Source of the DNA: Candidatus Pelethomonas intestinigallinarum
GTDB taxonomy: Bacteria > Bacillota > Clostridia > Oscillospirales > Oscillospiraceae
Assembly: GCA_018712665.1 (NCBI GenBank)
Contig: DVGP01000188.1
Coordinates: 1 to 10,389 of the forward strand
Direction: 5' to 3'
Length of the DNA: 10,389 nt
The translations under genes and the position numbers were made by a program. Shown here piece by piece: positions 1 to 6,969 of this stretch; within the stretch, counting starts at the first letter, position 1, and every line of letters begins with the position of its first letter. Below the pieces are notes generated by a model. It was not told where the DNA came from. It worked only from the letters and a program-made list of their open reading frames with translations, and searched no databases.

Positions 1-317
1 CGGATGCCGGGCTTGAACTGGGCCAGGTCCCGCATCTCCCCGGTGATCTGCATGGCCAGCTCCCGGGTGGGGGCCAGGATCACCGCCTGGACCGCCTCGC
101 TCTCCGGGTCGATGTGCTCAATGATGGGGATGCCGAAGGCGAAGGTCTTGCCGGTGCCGGTGGGGGCCTTGGCGGTGACGTCCTGCCAGTCCATCATGGG
201 GGGGATGCACCCCGCCTGGATGGGGGTGGATACCTCGTAGCCTTTTTTCTCCAGCGCCCGGAGCATCTCCTGGCTGAGGCCCATGCTGTCGAACCGGGCG
301 CCCTGTGTGATTTCCAT
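1..317 (-). CDS. DEAD-box ATP-dependent RNA helicase, N-terminal part (cut by window edge)
   Basis: This is the first 105 codons of an ATP-dependent RNA helicase; the rest lies beyond the left edge. Seen in the translation: an upstream aromatic residue (F9) and Q-motif residues TPIQ (31-34) that read adenine, the Walker A / motif I stretch APTGTGKT (51-58) that binds ATP phosphates, and motif Ia PTRELA (83-88) that contacts RNA. The DEAD box itself and the C-terminal RecA-like domain would be outside the window, so the subfamily (CshA, DeaD, RhlE and so on) cannot be assigned. The ATG at 315-317 is preceded by GAGGGA about 7 bases upstream and places the Q motif at the usual distance from the N-terminus. 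The gene lies downstream of the glgP terminator on the same strand and is probably a separate transcription unit, acting on RNA structure, ribosome assembly or decay in the cytoplasm. I saw no convincing promoter in 318-401. Confidence 0.93.
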   Translation of the reverse strand, partial: MEITQGARFDSMGLSQEMLRALEKKGYEVSTPIQAGCIPPMMDWQDVTAKAPTGTGKTFAFGIPIIEHIDPESEAVQAVILAPTRELAMQITGEMRDLAQFKPGI

Positions 318-401
318 AGTTGATCCCTCTTACTTCCTTGGTCTGTAAGGAAAAGCGTTGTTTTTCCCGATTTGTCCGTGATAACCAGCATAGTTTAGCA
401 T

Positions 402-437
402 AAAAACGGCCCCGCCGCAAGAGCGGGGGGCCGTTTT
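402..437 (-). terminator. Intrinsic terminator after glgP
   Basis: On the minus strand this reads as a long GC-rich hairpin. The arms are AAAACGGCCCC-CCGC and GCGGGGGGCCGTTTT, pairing with one bulged base around a 4-base loop at 419-422. The hairpin is followed on the minus strand by a run of five T (complement of 402-406). It sits about 60 bases after the glgP stop codon and before the helicase gene, so it most likely ends the glycogen operon transcript. The A run on the other arm would also make it partly functional on the plus strand, but no plus-strand gene ends here. Confidence 0.88.
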
Positions 438-468
438 CCGGGAAAGTTCACGCTTTTTTCATGATTTT

Positions 469-494
469 CCGCGGCCAGTCCCAGGGGCCGGCGG
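469..494 (-). other. GC-rich hairpin directly after the glgP stop codon
   Basis: The minus strand carries CCGC(C)GGCC and GGCCGCGG arms, 8 pairs with one bulged C, around a 9-base loop. It starts 3 bases past the glgP stop. No T run follows, so it is not a terminator by itself. It may protect the 3' end of the mRNA or may just reflect high GC content. Confidence 0.4.
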
Positions 495-497
495 GGC

Positions 498-2927
498 TTA
501 CTTCTTGTAGGGCACGTGCCAGATGGTGTCGGCGTAGTCGGCGATGGACCGGTCGGCGGCGAAGATGCCGGAGCGGGCGATATTGTGCAGGCTCATCCGG
601 TTCCAGGTCTCCCGGTCGGCGTAGGTCTCCACCATCCGCCGCTCGGCGGCGCAGTAGGAGGCGAAGTCCGCCAGGAGCATGTACTCATCGGCGGGGGAGC
701 CGCTGCCGAAGAGGAGCCGCTCCACCAGGTCGTCGTAGCGCACGCCGTCGCTGAAGCCGTTGCTGATCTGGTCCAGGACCCGGTGCAGGGCGGGGTCCCG
801 GCTGTAGAGGCGGTAGGGGTTGTAGCCCGTGTCCCGCATCTCCTTGACCTCCTCGGTCTTCAGGCCGAAGAGGAACATGTTCTCGTCTCCCAGCACCTCG
901 TGCATCTCCACATTGGCCCCGTCCAGGGTGCCCACGGTGAGGGCGCCGTTCATCATGAACTTCATGTTGCCGGTGCCGCTGGCCTCCTTGCCGGCGGTGG
1001 AGATCTGCTGGCTGACCTCGCTGGCGGGCATGAGCACCTCCGCCATGGACACACGGTAGTTCTCCAGGAAGAACACCTGCAGCCGGTCCTTGCACACCGG
1101 GTCGCTGTTGATCTGGTTGGCCATGGAGTTGATCAGGCGGATGATCCGCTTGGCCACGGCGTAGCCCGGGGCGGCCTTGGCGCCGAAGAGGAAGGTGTGG
1201 GGCCGCATGTCCATGTTGGGGTTGTCCCGGAGCTGGAGGTAGAGGTGGATGATGTGCATGGCGTTGAGCAGCTGCCGCTTGTACTCGTGGAGCCGCTTCA
1301 CCTGGACGTCGAAGATGGCGTCGGTGTTGAGGATCACACCCTGGTTTTTCTTTGCCCACTTGGCGAAGGTGAGCTTGTTGGCGTGCTTGATCTGCTCCAG
1401 GCGCAGCAGGACCTCCTTGTCGTCGGCATAGGCGTCCAGCTTGGGCAGGGCCTGGCCGGGGCGGAGGAGGTACTCGTCGCCGTCGCACAGGTCCCGGATC
1501 AGCTTGTCCAGACCGGGGTTGATCTCCGCCAGCCACCGGCGGTGGTCGATGCCGTTGGTGACGTTTTTGAACTTCTCCGGCTCCATGCCGTAGGCCTCTT
1601 TGAACACGTCGTGGCGGAGAATGTCGCTGTGGAGGGCGCTGACGCCGTTGACGGCCATGCCGCCGGCGATGCACAGGTTGGCCATGCGCACCTCGCCGCC
1701 CCAGATGACGGCCATGTTCCGCACCTTGGCCTCGTCGTGGTAGAAGGCCTCCACCTTGGCCTGCCAGCGGCGGGCGATCTCGCAGAGGATCTGCCAGATC
1801 CGGGGCAGCAGGGACTGCATCAGCTCCTGGGGCCAGCGCTCCAGGGCCTCGGCCAGCACGGTGTGGTTGGTGTAGGCCACGGAGTTGACGGTGATGTGCC
1901 AGGCGGTGTCCCAGTCCAGGCCCGCGTCGTCCATGAGGATGCGCATGAGCTCGGGGATCACCAGGGCGGGGTGGGTGTCGTTGATCTGGATGACGTTCTT
2001 CTCGTGGAAGTTGGTCAGGGTGCCGTAGGTCTGGATGTGCCGGCGGACGATGGACTGGACCGTGGCGGAGACGAAGAAGTACTGCTGCTTCAGGCGCAGG
2101 CTCTTGCCCTCCCGGTGGTTGTCCTCGGGGTAGAGGACCTTGGCGATGACCTCCGCCATGGCCTCCTCCTCGCTGGCCTTCAGATACTCGCCCTGGCTGA
2201 ACAGGCTCATGTCGATGGGGCTGGGGCTCTTGGCGTCCCAGAGCCGCAGGGTGTTGGTGTGCTTGGTGTCGTAGCCGGCGATGGACATGTCGCAGGGGAT
2301 GGCCAGCACCCGGGTGTACCCCTCGTTGACGATGTGCAGGTAGTCGTCGGCCCAGAACTCCCGGAGGGTTCCGCCAAAGTGGACCTCCTCCACCTCGTCG
2401 GGCCTGGGAATGATCCAGGCGTCGCCCTGGTCCTTCCAGTTGTCGGGCAGCTCCACCTGCTGGCCGTCCACGATCTTCTGCCGGAACAGGCCCAGCTCGT
2501 AGCAGATGGAGTAGCCGCAGGCGGGGATCTCCAGGGTGGTCAGGCTGTCCAGGTAGCAGGCGGCCAGGCGGCCCAGGCCGCCGTTGCCCAGCCCCGCGTC
2601 GGGCTCCATGTCGAAAATGTGGGAGGGCTTGAACCCCAGGTCCTCCAGGGCTTCCCGCATGGGCTGGAGCACCCCCAGGTTGTAGGCGTTCTTCATCAGG
2701 CTCCGGCCCATCAGGAACTCCAGGGACATATAGTGGACCTGCCGCAGCTTCTCCTTGCGGACCTTGCTGCGGGTCTCCACCGCGTTGGCGCTCATCCGGT
2801 CCCGCAGCACCATGGCGCAGGCCTTCATCACGTTTGCCTCGGTGGCCTCCTCCACGGTGCAGCCGAAGTTCAGGCGCAGCTTGTCGCAGATGGCCTGCTT
2901 CATGGACTCCTTGGTGTAGTTTTCCAT
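498..2927 (-). CDS. glgP: Glycogen/starch/alpha-glucan phosphorylase
   Basis: An 809-residue GT35 enzyme that phosphorolyses alpha-1,4-glucan from non-reducing ends and releases glucose-1-phosphate. The length is normal for the family (E. coli GlgP is 815). Visible family signatures in order: SLEFLMGR (68-75), the glycine-rich substrate and phosphate loop GLGNGGLGRLA (112-122), NDTHP (316-320), TNHT (353-356), RLHEYKRQLLN (545-555), and the pyridoxal-phosphate block EASGTGNMKF (648-657), in which K656 should form the Schiff base with the cofactor, followed by TLDGANVE (667-674). All key residues appear intact. The ATG at 2925-2927 is preceded by GAGGAG at a slightly long spacing of about 11 bases; there is no better start. 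It is the last gene of the cluster, 89 bases after glgA, and is probably co-transcribed with glgA from the promoter at 4475-4503, with a hairpin in the gap that could lower its expression. It supplies the degradative arm next to the four synthetic genes. Confidence 0.97.
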   Translation of the reverse strand: MENYTKESMKQAICDKLRLNFGCTVEEATEANVMKACAMVLRDRMSANAVETRSKVRKEKLRQVHYMSLEFLMGRSLMKNAYNLGVLQPMREALEDLGFKPSHIFDMEPDAGLGNGGLGRLAACYLDSLTTLEIPACGYSICYELGLFRQKIVDGQQVELPDNWKDQGDAWIIPRPDEVEEVHFGGTLREFWADDYLHIVNEGYTRVLAIPCDMSIAGYDTKHTNTLRLWDAKSPSPIDMSLFSQGEYLKASEEEAMAEVIAKVLYPEDNHREGKSLRLKQQYFFVSATVQSIVRRHIQTYGTLTNFHEKNVIQINDTHPALVIPELMRILMDDAGLDWDTAWHITVNSVAYTNHTVLAEALERWPQELMQSLLPRIWQILCEIARRWQAKVEAFYHDEAKVRNMAVIWGGEVRMANLCIAGGMAVNGVSALHSDILRHDVFKEAYGMEPEKFKNVTNGIDHRRWLAEINPGLDKLIRDLCDGDEYLLRPGQALPKLDAYADDKEVLLRLEQIKHANKLTFAKWAKKNQGVILNTDAIFDVQVKRLHEYKRQLLNAMHIIHLYLQLRDNPNMDMRPHTFLFGAKAAPGYAVAKRIIRLINSMANQINSDPVCKDRLQVFFLENYRVSMAEVLMPASEVSQQISTAGKEASGTGNMKFMMNGALTVGTLDGANVEMHEVLGDENMFLFGLKTEEVKEMRDTGYNPYRLYSRDPALHRVLDQISNGFSDGVRYDDLVERLLFGSGSPADEYMLLADFASYCAAERRMVETYADRETWNRMSLHNIARSGIFAADRSIADYADTIWHVPYKK

Positions 2928-2963
2928 ATGGCGTTATTCTCCTCGTTTTTGATGCAGGATAAA

Positions 2964-2994
2964 GCGGGGGCGCATCCAGAAGACACACCCCCGC
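2964..2994 (-). other. Hairpin in the glgA-glgP gap (weak terminator or attenuator candidate)
   Basis: Seven perfect GC-rich pairs (GCGGGGG at 2988-2994 on the minus strand, CCCCCGC at 2964-2970) enclose a 17-base loop and are followed on the minus strand by only TTTA. This is a poor intrinsic terminator because the loop is large and the T tract short. It may give partial termination or act as an RNA processing or stability element that lowers glgP relative to glgA. Confidence 0.45.
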
Positions 2995-3016
2995 CGGGCT
3001 CTTCATGCCGCGGCCG

Positions 3017-4450
3017 CTATGAGCGGATCGACTGATAGATCTCGTTGTAGGACTGGGCGCTGCGACTCCAGCTGAAGTCCTCCGTCATGCCGGTCTTCCG
3101 CAGGCCCTTGAAGGCGCTGGGGTTGTTGTAGTACAGGTCCACCGCCTGCCGGATGACATAGAGCATGTCGCCGCTGTTGTAGTCGGCGAAGGTGAAGCCG
3201 TTGCCCGCGCCGCACCAGGCCTCGTAGGGGTGGACGGTGTCCTTCAGCCCGCCGGTCTCCCGGACGATGGGCACGGTGCCGTAGCGCATGGCAATCATCT
3301 GGGCCAGGCCGCAGGGCTCGCTCTTGGAGGGCATGAGCAGCAGATCCGCGCCGCCGTAGATCTGCATGGCCAGTTTCTCGTTGTAGCCCCGGTACAGGGC
3401 CATCCGGCCGGGGTAGTGGCCCAGCTTCTCCTCAAAGAACTGCTCGTAGTTCCAATCTCCGCTGCCCAGCACCACAAACTGGCAGTTGAGGTCCATGATC
3501 TGGTCGAACACCCGGCACACCAGATCCAGGCCCTTGTGGCTGACCAGGCGGCTGATGATGGCGATGATGGGCACGTTGGGGTCCTCATTCAGGTGCAGCT
3601 GCCGCTGGAGCTTGGCCTTGCACTTTGCCTTGCCGGCCATGCGGGAGACGCTGTAGTGGTCCTCCAGCGCCGGGTCCGCGGCGGGGTCGTAGCGGACCAT
3701 GTCGATGCCGTTGAGCACGCCGTGGAGCTTGGCGGCGTTGCGCTGCATGACGCTCTCCATGCCGTGGGCGAAGAAGGCGTAGCGCAGCTCCTGGGCGTAG
3801 GTGGGGCTCACCGCGGTGATGGCGTCGCAGGTCATCAGCGCGCCCTTGAGCAGGTTCACGTCCCCGTCCATGGCGATGGTCCCGTCGGCGAACCAGCCCG
3901 GGGCCAGGCCGAACAGGTCCTCCAGGGTCTCTTTGCCGTAGCGGCCCTGGTACTCGATGTTGTGGACAGTGAAGACGGTCTTGATCCCACGGACCTCCGG
4001 CCAGCGTACGCACTCGTCCTTCAGGTAGATGGGCACCAGGGCGGTCTGCCAGTCGTTGCAGTGGATGATCTCCGGCATAAAGGCCAGAGCGGGGAGCAGG
4101 GAGATGACGGCGCGGGAGAAGAAGCCGAAGCGCTCCCCGTCGTCGTAGTGGCCGTACAGGGCCTCCCGCTTGAAGTAGTACTCATTGTCCACGAAGTACC
4201 AGATCACGCCGTCCTTGTCCAGGCGGAACAGGCCGCAGTAGACCCGCCGCCAGCCCAGGGGGACCTCGATGTTGCACACGAAGGACATCTGATCCTTCCA
4301 TCCCTCCGCCACCTTCTGGTACAGCGGCAGGATGACCGCCACCTCGTTTCCGGCCTGGACCAGCGCCTGGGGCAGGCTGCCGGCCACATCGGCCAGTCCC
4401 CCGGTCTTACAGAAGGGAACGGCCTCGGACGCGGCGAACAGGACTTTCAT
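3017..4450 (-). CDS. glgA: Glycogen synthase (ADP-glucose type, GT5)
   Basis: A 477-residue bacterial glycogen synthase, the same length as E. coli GlgA, that transfers glucose from ADP-glucose to the non-reducing end of alpha-1,4-glucan. It has the GT-B two-lobe layout. In the N-terminal lobe, KTGGLADV (15-22) binds ADP-glucose and HCNDWQTALVP (130-140) and TVHNIEYQG (161-169) are synthase hallmarks. In the C-terminal lobe, SRLVSHKG (300-307) is the phosphate-binding segment (most relatives have QKG in place of HKG), SEPCGL (377-382) contains the conserved glutamate E378, and RETGGLKDTV (397-406) closes the active site. The start is firm: AAAGGAGGT stands about 6 bases before the ATG at 4448-4450. 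A consensus-like promoter lies directly upstream, so glgA can be transcribed apart from glgBCD. It stops with TAG, 89 bases before glgP. Confidence 0.97.
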   Translation of the reverse strand: MKVLFAASEAVPFCKTGGLADVAGSLPQALVQAGNEVAVILPLYQKVAEGWKDQMSFVCNIEVPLGWRRVYCGLFRLDKDGVIWYFVDNEYYFKREALYGHYDDGERFGFFSRAVISLLPALAFMPEIIHCNDWQTALVPIYLKDECVRWPEVRGIKTVFTVHNIEYQGRYGKETLEDLFGLAPGWFADGTIAMDGDVNLLKGALMTCDAITAVSPTYAQELRYAFFAHGMESVMQRNAAKLHGVLNGIDMVRYDPAADPALEDHYSVSRMAGKAKCKAKLQRQLHLNEDPNVPIIAIISRLVSHKGLDLVCRVFDQIMDLNCQFVVLGSGDWNYEQFFEEKLGHYPGRMALYRGYNEKLAMQIYGGADLLLMPSKSEPCGLAQMIAMRYGTVPIVRETGGLKDTVHPYEAWCGAGNGFTFADYNSGDMLYVIRQAVDLYYNNPSAFKGLRKTGMTEDFSWSRSAQSYNEIYQSIRS

Positions 4451-4474
4451 AGGAAGACCTCCTTTACGATATAC

Positions 4475-4503
4475 AGTATACCCTAAAAGGGTAAAAAAGT
4501 AAA
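4475..4503 (-). promoter_or_regulatory. Sigma-A-type promoter for glgA(-glgP)
   Basis: On the minus strand, TTTACT (4498-4503), a 17-base spacer and TATACT (4475-4480) match the vegetative -35 and -10 boxes at 4/6 and 5/6. Transcription would start near 4468, leaving a leader of about 20 bases with the strong ribosome binding site. The spacer contains the short inverted repeat CCCTTTTAGGG (4481-4491). The surrounding gap (4451-4585) is far more AT-rich than the genes and shows no clear terminator after glgD, so read-through from glgD is also possible. Confidence 0.75.
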
Positions 4504-4512
4504 GTTTTTTGG

Positions 4513-4523
4513 TGGAAATTCCA
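4513..4523. promoter_or_regulatory. Palindrome upstream of the glgA -35 box (operator candidate)
   Basis: TGGAAATTCCA is a perfect 5-base inverted repeat around a central base, ending 9 bases upstream of the -35 hexamer. Position and symmetry fit an activator or repressor site. It does not match the cre consensus of CcpA, and no second copy stands before glgB. It may be chance in AT-rich DNA. Confidence 0.3.
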
Positions 4524-4585
4524 TCAAAACGAAAAGAAATTGTGCAAAATGTTAAAACTAACAGCCCGGTATGCCGCCGCGGTTC

Positions 4586-5701
4586 TTACACCTTGCTGTT
4601 CTTGGCGATGGCCAGGGGGTACTGCTCGTGGCCCATGAGGGTCCGGGCCTCCTTGATGACAACGTTCTTGTCGGCGATGACGTGGTGGAGCACCGCGTCC
4701 CGGCCCACGGAGACGTCCTGCATCAGAATGCAGTTTTTCACCTCGGCTCCCCGGGCGATGGATACGCCACGGAAGAGGATGCAGTTCTCCACGGTGCCCT
4801 CGATGGTGCACCCGTCGGCCACAAGGCAGTTGACGCAGGAGCCGTCGGGGTCGATGTAGGTGGAGGCGTCGTTGCGCTCCTTGGTGAGAATGGGCCGCTG
4901 GGGCTGGAACACCTCCCGGCGGATGGAGGAGTCCAGCAGCTCCAGGCTGCGGTCATAGTACTCCTTCAGGCTGCGGATCTGCGCGGCGTACCCGTCCCAG
5001 ACATAGCTGCCGATGTACAGAGAGTCCACCTTCCCCTGGAGCACCGCGCTGCGGAAGTTGAAAAGGTTGTGGCTAACGCACTCGTCCACCAGCTGCAGCA
5101 GCAGCTCCTTGGACAGGATGTAGATCTCCAGGGAGCGGTGGCAGCCGGCGGGGGTGCGGACGGCGGTGAGGGTTTCCACCACCCGGCCGGCGTCGTCCAG
5201 ACGGAAGTAGGTGGCGTCCTCGGGGGCGTCCAGGCTGCTGGTGCATACGGCGGTGATGTCCGCGCCGGAGCTGAGGTGGTTCTGGTAGACGTCCTGGAGC
5301 GGGATGTTGATGATCAGGTCGCTGTCGGCCAGGACCACGTGGGACTGGCGGATGCCCTCCAGGTAGGAGCGCACCCCGGCCAGGGCCTCCATCTTGCCCC
5401 GGAACTCCCGGACGACGCCGGACTGCTCATAGGAGAAGGGGGGCAGCAGCTTCAGCCCGCCGTGCATCCGGCTCAGATCCCAGTCCTTGCCGGAGCCCAG
5501 GTGGTCCAGCAGGCTCTGGTACCGACCGTGGAGCACCACGCCCACGTCGGTGATCCCGGCGTTGACCATGCTGCTGAGGATGAAGTCGATGATGCGGTAG
5601 CGCCCCGCGAAGGGGACGGAAGCGGGCATCCGGTTGGCGGTCAGATCCCGCAGATTGTTGTGCTTCTCGTGGGAGAAGATGATTCCGTGCAGGCCTTTCA
5701 T
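4586..5701 (-). CDS. glgD: GlgD, regulatory (non-catalytic) subunit of ADP-glucose pyrophosphorylase
   Basis: A 371-residue paralogue of GlgC. It keeps the fold, seen as SVPFAGRYRIIDF (28-40, aligning with the GlgC sugar-nucleotide core), GSGKDWDLSR (69-78), and a C-terminal left-handed beta-helix region with hexapeptide-like repeats from about residue 285 to 355. The nucleotide-binding loop GGxGxRL of GlgC is replaced by SHEKHNNLRDL (10-20), the GDHIY block with the metal-binding aspartate is replaced by ADSDLI (125-130), and there is no FxEKP glucose-1-phosphate motif. It is therefore unlikely to be catalytic alone. In Firmicutes such GlgD proteins combine with GlgC into a more active heterotetramer (known for the family, inferred here). 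Its ATG overlaps the glgC stop by 4 bases (ATGA), with AAGGAGGTG inside the end of glgC, so the two are translationally coupled and likely made in equal amounts. Confidence 0.94.
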   Translation of the reverse strand: MKGLHGIIFSHEKHNNLRDLTANRMPASVPFAGRYRIIDFILSSMVNAGITDVGVVLHGRYQSLLDHLGSGKDWDLSRMHGGLKLLPPFSYEQSGVVREFRGKMEALAGVRSYLEGIRQSHVVLADSDLIINIPLQDVYQNHLSSGADITAVCTSSLDAPEDATYFRLDDAGRVVETLTAVRTPAGCHRSLEIYILSKELLLQLVDECVSHNLFNFRSAVLQGKVDSLYIGSYVWDGYAAQIRSLKEYYDRSLELLDSSIRREVFQPQRPILTKERNDASTYIDPDGSCVNCLVADGCTIEGTVENCILFRGVSIARGAEVKNCILMQDVSVGRDAVLHHVIADKNVVIKEARTLMGHEQYPLAIAKNSKV

Positions 5702-6906
5702 CTGCGCACCTCCTTGTGATCACGGTTGAGCATGGTGTGGGGGGGGACGACCTCGTTTTCCCCGATGACGGCGCCGGGGCCCAGGACGGTGATGCCCCAG
5801 GTGTCCGGGTCGCAGCTCTCAGGGGTCCCGCCCACCTTGGCGCCGGCGTCCACCTGGCAATTCTCGCCCACGATGGCGTAGTGGACCACGGCGCCGCTCT
5901 TGACGGTGACGCCGGGCATCAGCACCGAGTAGAGGACCTCAGCCCCCTCCTCAATGCGCACGCTGTGGCTGAGCACGGAGTTCTTCACCGTGCCGTCCAC
6001 CTCGCAGCCCTGGGTGAGGACGCTGTGCTCCACCAGGGCGTCCTTGCCGATAAAGGCCGGGGGCTCGGCGGGGAGCCGGGCGTAGATGGGCCAGCTGTTC
6101 TCCAGCAGGTCCAGATTGTCCCGGGAGAGCATATCCATGTTGGCGTCCCACAGGCTCTCCAGGGTGCCCACGTCCTTCCAGTACCCGTCGAAGCGGTAGG
6201 CGATCATCTTCTCCCCGGCGGCCAGCATGTTGGGGATGATGTTCTTGCCGAAGTCGTTGCTGGAGCTGGTGTCCGCCTCGTCCTGGATCAGATACTCCCG
6301 CAGCTTCTTCCAGGTGAAGACGTAGATGCCCATGGAGGCCAGGTTGCTCTTGGGCTCCTTGGGCTTCTCCTGGAACTCCACGATGTTGTCGTTCTCGTCC
6401 ACAGCCATGATGCCGAACCGGGAGGCCTCGTCCCAGGGCACCTCCAGTACGGAGATGGTGCAGGCCGCGCCGGCGGCCTTGTGGGCGTCCACCATCTTGC
6501 TGTAGTTCATCTTGTAAATGTGGTCGCCGGAGAGGATCACCACATAGTCCGGGTCGTACATGTCCACGAAGCCGATGTTCTGGTAGATGGCGTTGGCGGT
6601 GCCCTTGTACCAGCTGCCCTTCTCACCCTCCTGCATGTAGGGGGGCAGGATGTGAACGCCGCCGTCCATCCGGTCCAGATCCCAGGGCTTGCCGCTGCCG
6701 ATATAGCTGTTCAAGTCCAGAGGCTTGTATTGGGTCAGCACGCCCACCGTGTCGATCCCCGCGTTGGTGCAGTTGGAGAGGGGAAAGTCGATGATGCGGT
6801 ACTTCCCGCCGAAGGGGACGGCGGGCTTGGCCACGTCGCTGGTCAGCACGTAGAGACGGCTGCCCTGCCCGCCGGCCAGGAGCATTGCGATACACTCTTT
6901 TTTCAT
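5698..6906 (-). CDS. glgC: Glucose-1-phosphate adenylyltransferase (ADP-glucose pyrophosphorylase), catalytic subunit
   Basis: A 402-residue enzyme catalysing ATP + glucose-1-phosphate to ADP-glucose + diphosphate, the committed and normally allosterically controlled step of bacterial glycogen synthesis. Seen: nucleotide loop AGGQGSRL (11-18), KPAVPFGGKYRIIDFPLSN (27-45), GTANAI (102-107), GDHIY (127-131) with D128 as the catalytic metal ligand, FQEKP (178-182) whose K181 binds glucose-1-phosphate, SSNDFGKNIIP (215-225) and YWKDVGT (242-248). A beta-helix domain with hexapeptide-like repeats follows from about residue 283 to the end. All catalytic motifs are intact, in contrast to its neighbour GlgD. 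The ATG at 6904-6906 has GAGGA about 10 bases upstream. It follows glgB after 63 bases and ends inside the glgD start codon. No signal peptide; cytoplasmic. Confidence 0.97.
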   Translation of the reverse strand: MKKECIAMLLAGGQGSRLYVLTSDVAKPAVPFGGKYRIIDFPLSNCTNAGIDTVGVLTQYKPLDLNSYIGSGKPWDLDRMDGGVHILPPYMQEGEKGSWYKGTANAIYQNIGFVDMYDPDYVVILSGDHIYKMNYSKMVDAHKAAGAACTISVLEVPWDEASRFGIMAVDENDNIVEFQEKPKEPKSNLASMGIYVFTWKKLREYLIQDEADTSSSNDFGKNIIPNMLAAGEKMIAYRFDGYWKDVGTLESLWDANMDMLSRDNLDLLENSWPIYARLPAEPPAFIGKDALVEHSVLTQGCEVDGTVKNSVLSHSVRIEEGAEVLYSVLMPGVTVKSGAVVHYAIVGENCQVDAGAKVGGTPESCDPDTWGITVLGPGAVIGENEVVPPHTMLNRDHKEVRR

Positions 6907-6939
6907 CGTTGTCTCATCCTCGTTTCTCTCAGTCTTTCT

Positions 6940-6962
6940 ATCGGCCCGGCTGCCCGGGCGAT
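6940..6962 (-). other. Hairpin in the glgB-glgC gap
   Basis: On the minus strand ATCGCCCGG and CCGGGCCGAT pair over nine positions with one bulged C around a GCAG loop. It lies 7 bases after the glgB stop. The next bases are A/G-rich with no T run, so it is not a terminator; a role in mRNA stability or processing between glgB and glgC is plausible. A short direct repeat, AGACTGA, flanks it. Confidence 0.5.
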
Positions 6963-6969
6963 CAGTCTG

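Noticed and set aside
349..367. GGAAAA-N7-TTTTCC inverted repeat around a CG, upstream of the helicase, considered as a CcpA cre site
   Set aside because: It fails the TGWAANCGNTNWCA consensus at the outer T/G and C/A positions. It may be just a weak hairpin.
373..420. Possible promoter for the helicase (TTGCGG, 17 bases, TAAACT on the minus strand)
   Set aside because: The -35 match is only 3/6 and would lie inside the terminator stem; too weak to list as a promoter.
516..3035. 839-codon open frame on the plus strand opposite glgP
   Set aside because: Same shadow pattern of low-complexity Val/Gly/Leu/His translation; the opposite strand encodes a complete phosphorylase.
3230..4486. 418-codon open frame on the plus strand opposite glgA
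   Set aside because: Antisense shadow of a complete glycogen synthase; composition is not protein-like and its end runs into the glgA promoter region.
4551..4585. Possible terminator after glgD (GTTA-N4-TAAC and a short CGG-CAUA-CCG stem)
   Set aside because: The stems are only 3-4 pairs and do not stand before a T run in the right order, so read-through into glgA is more likely.
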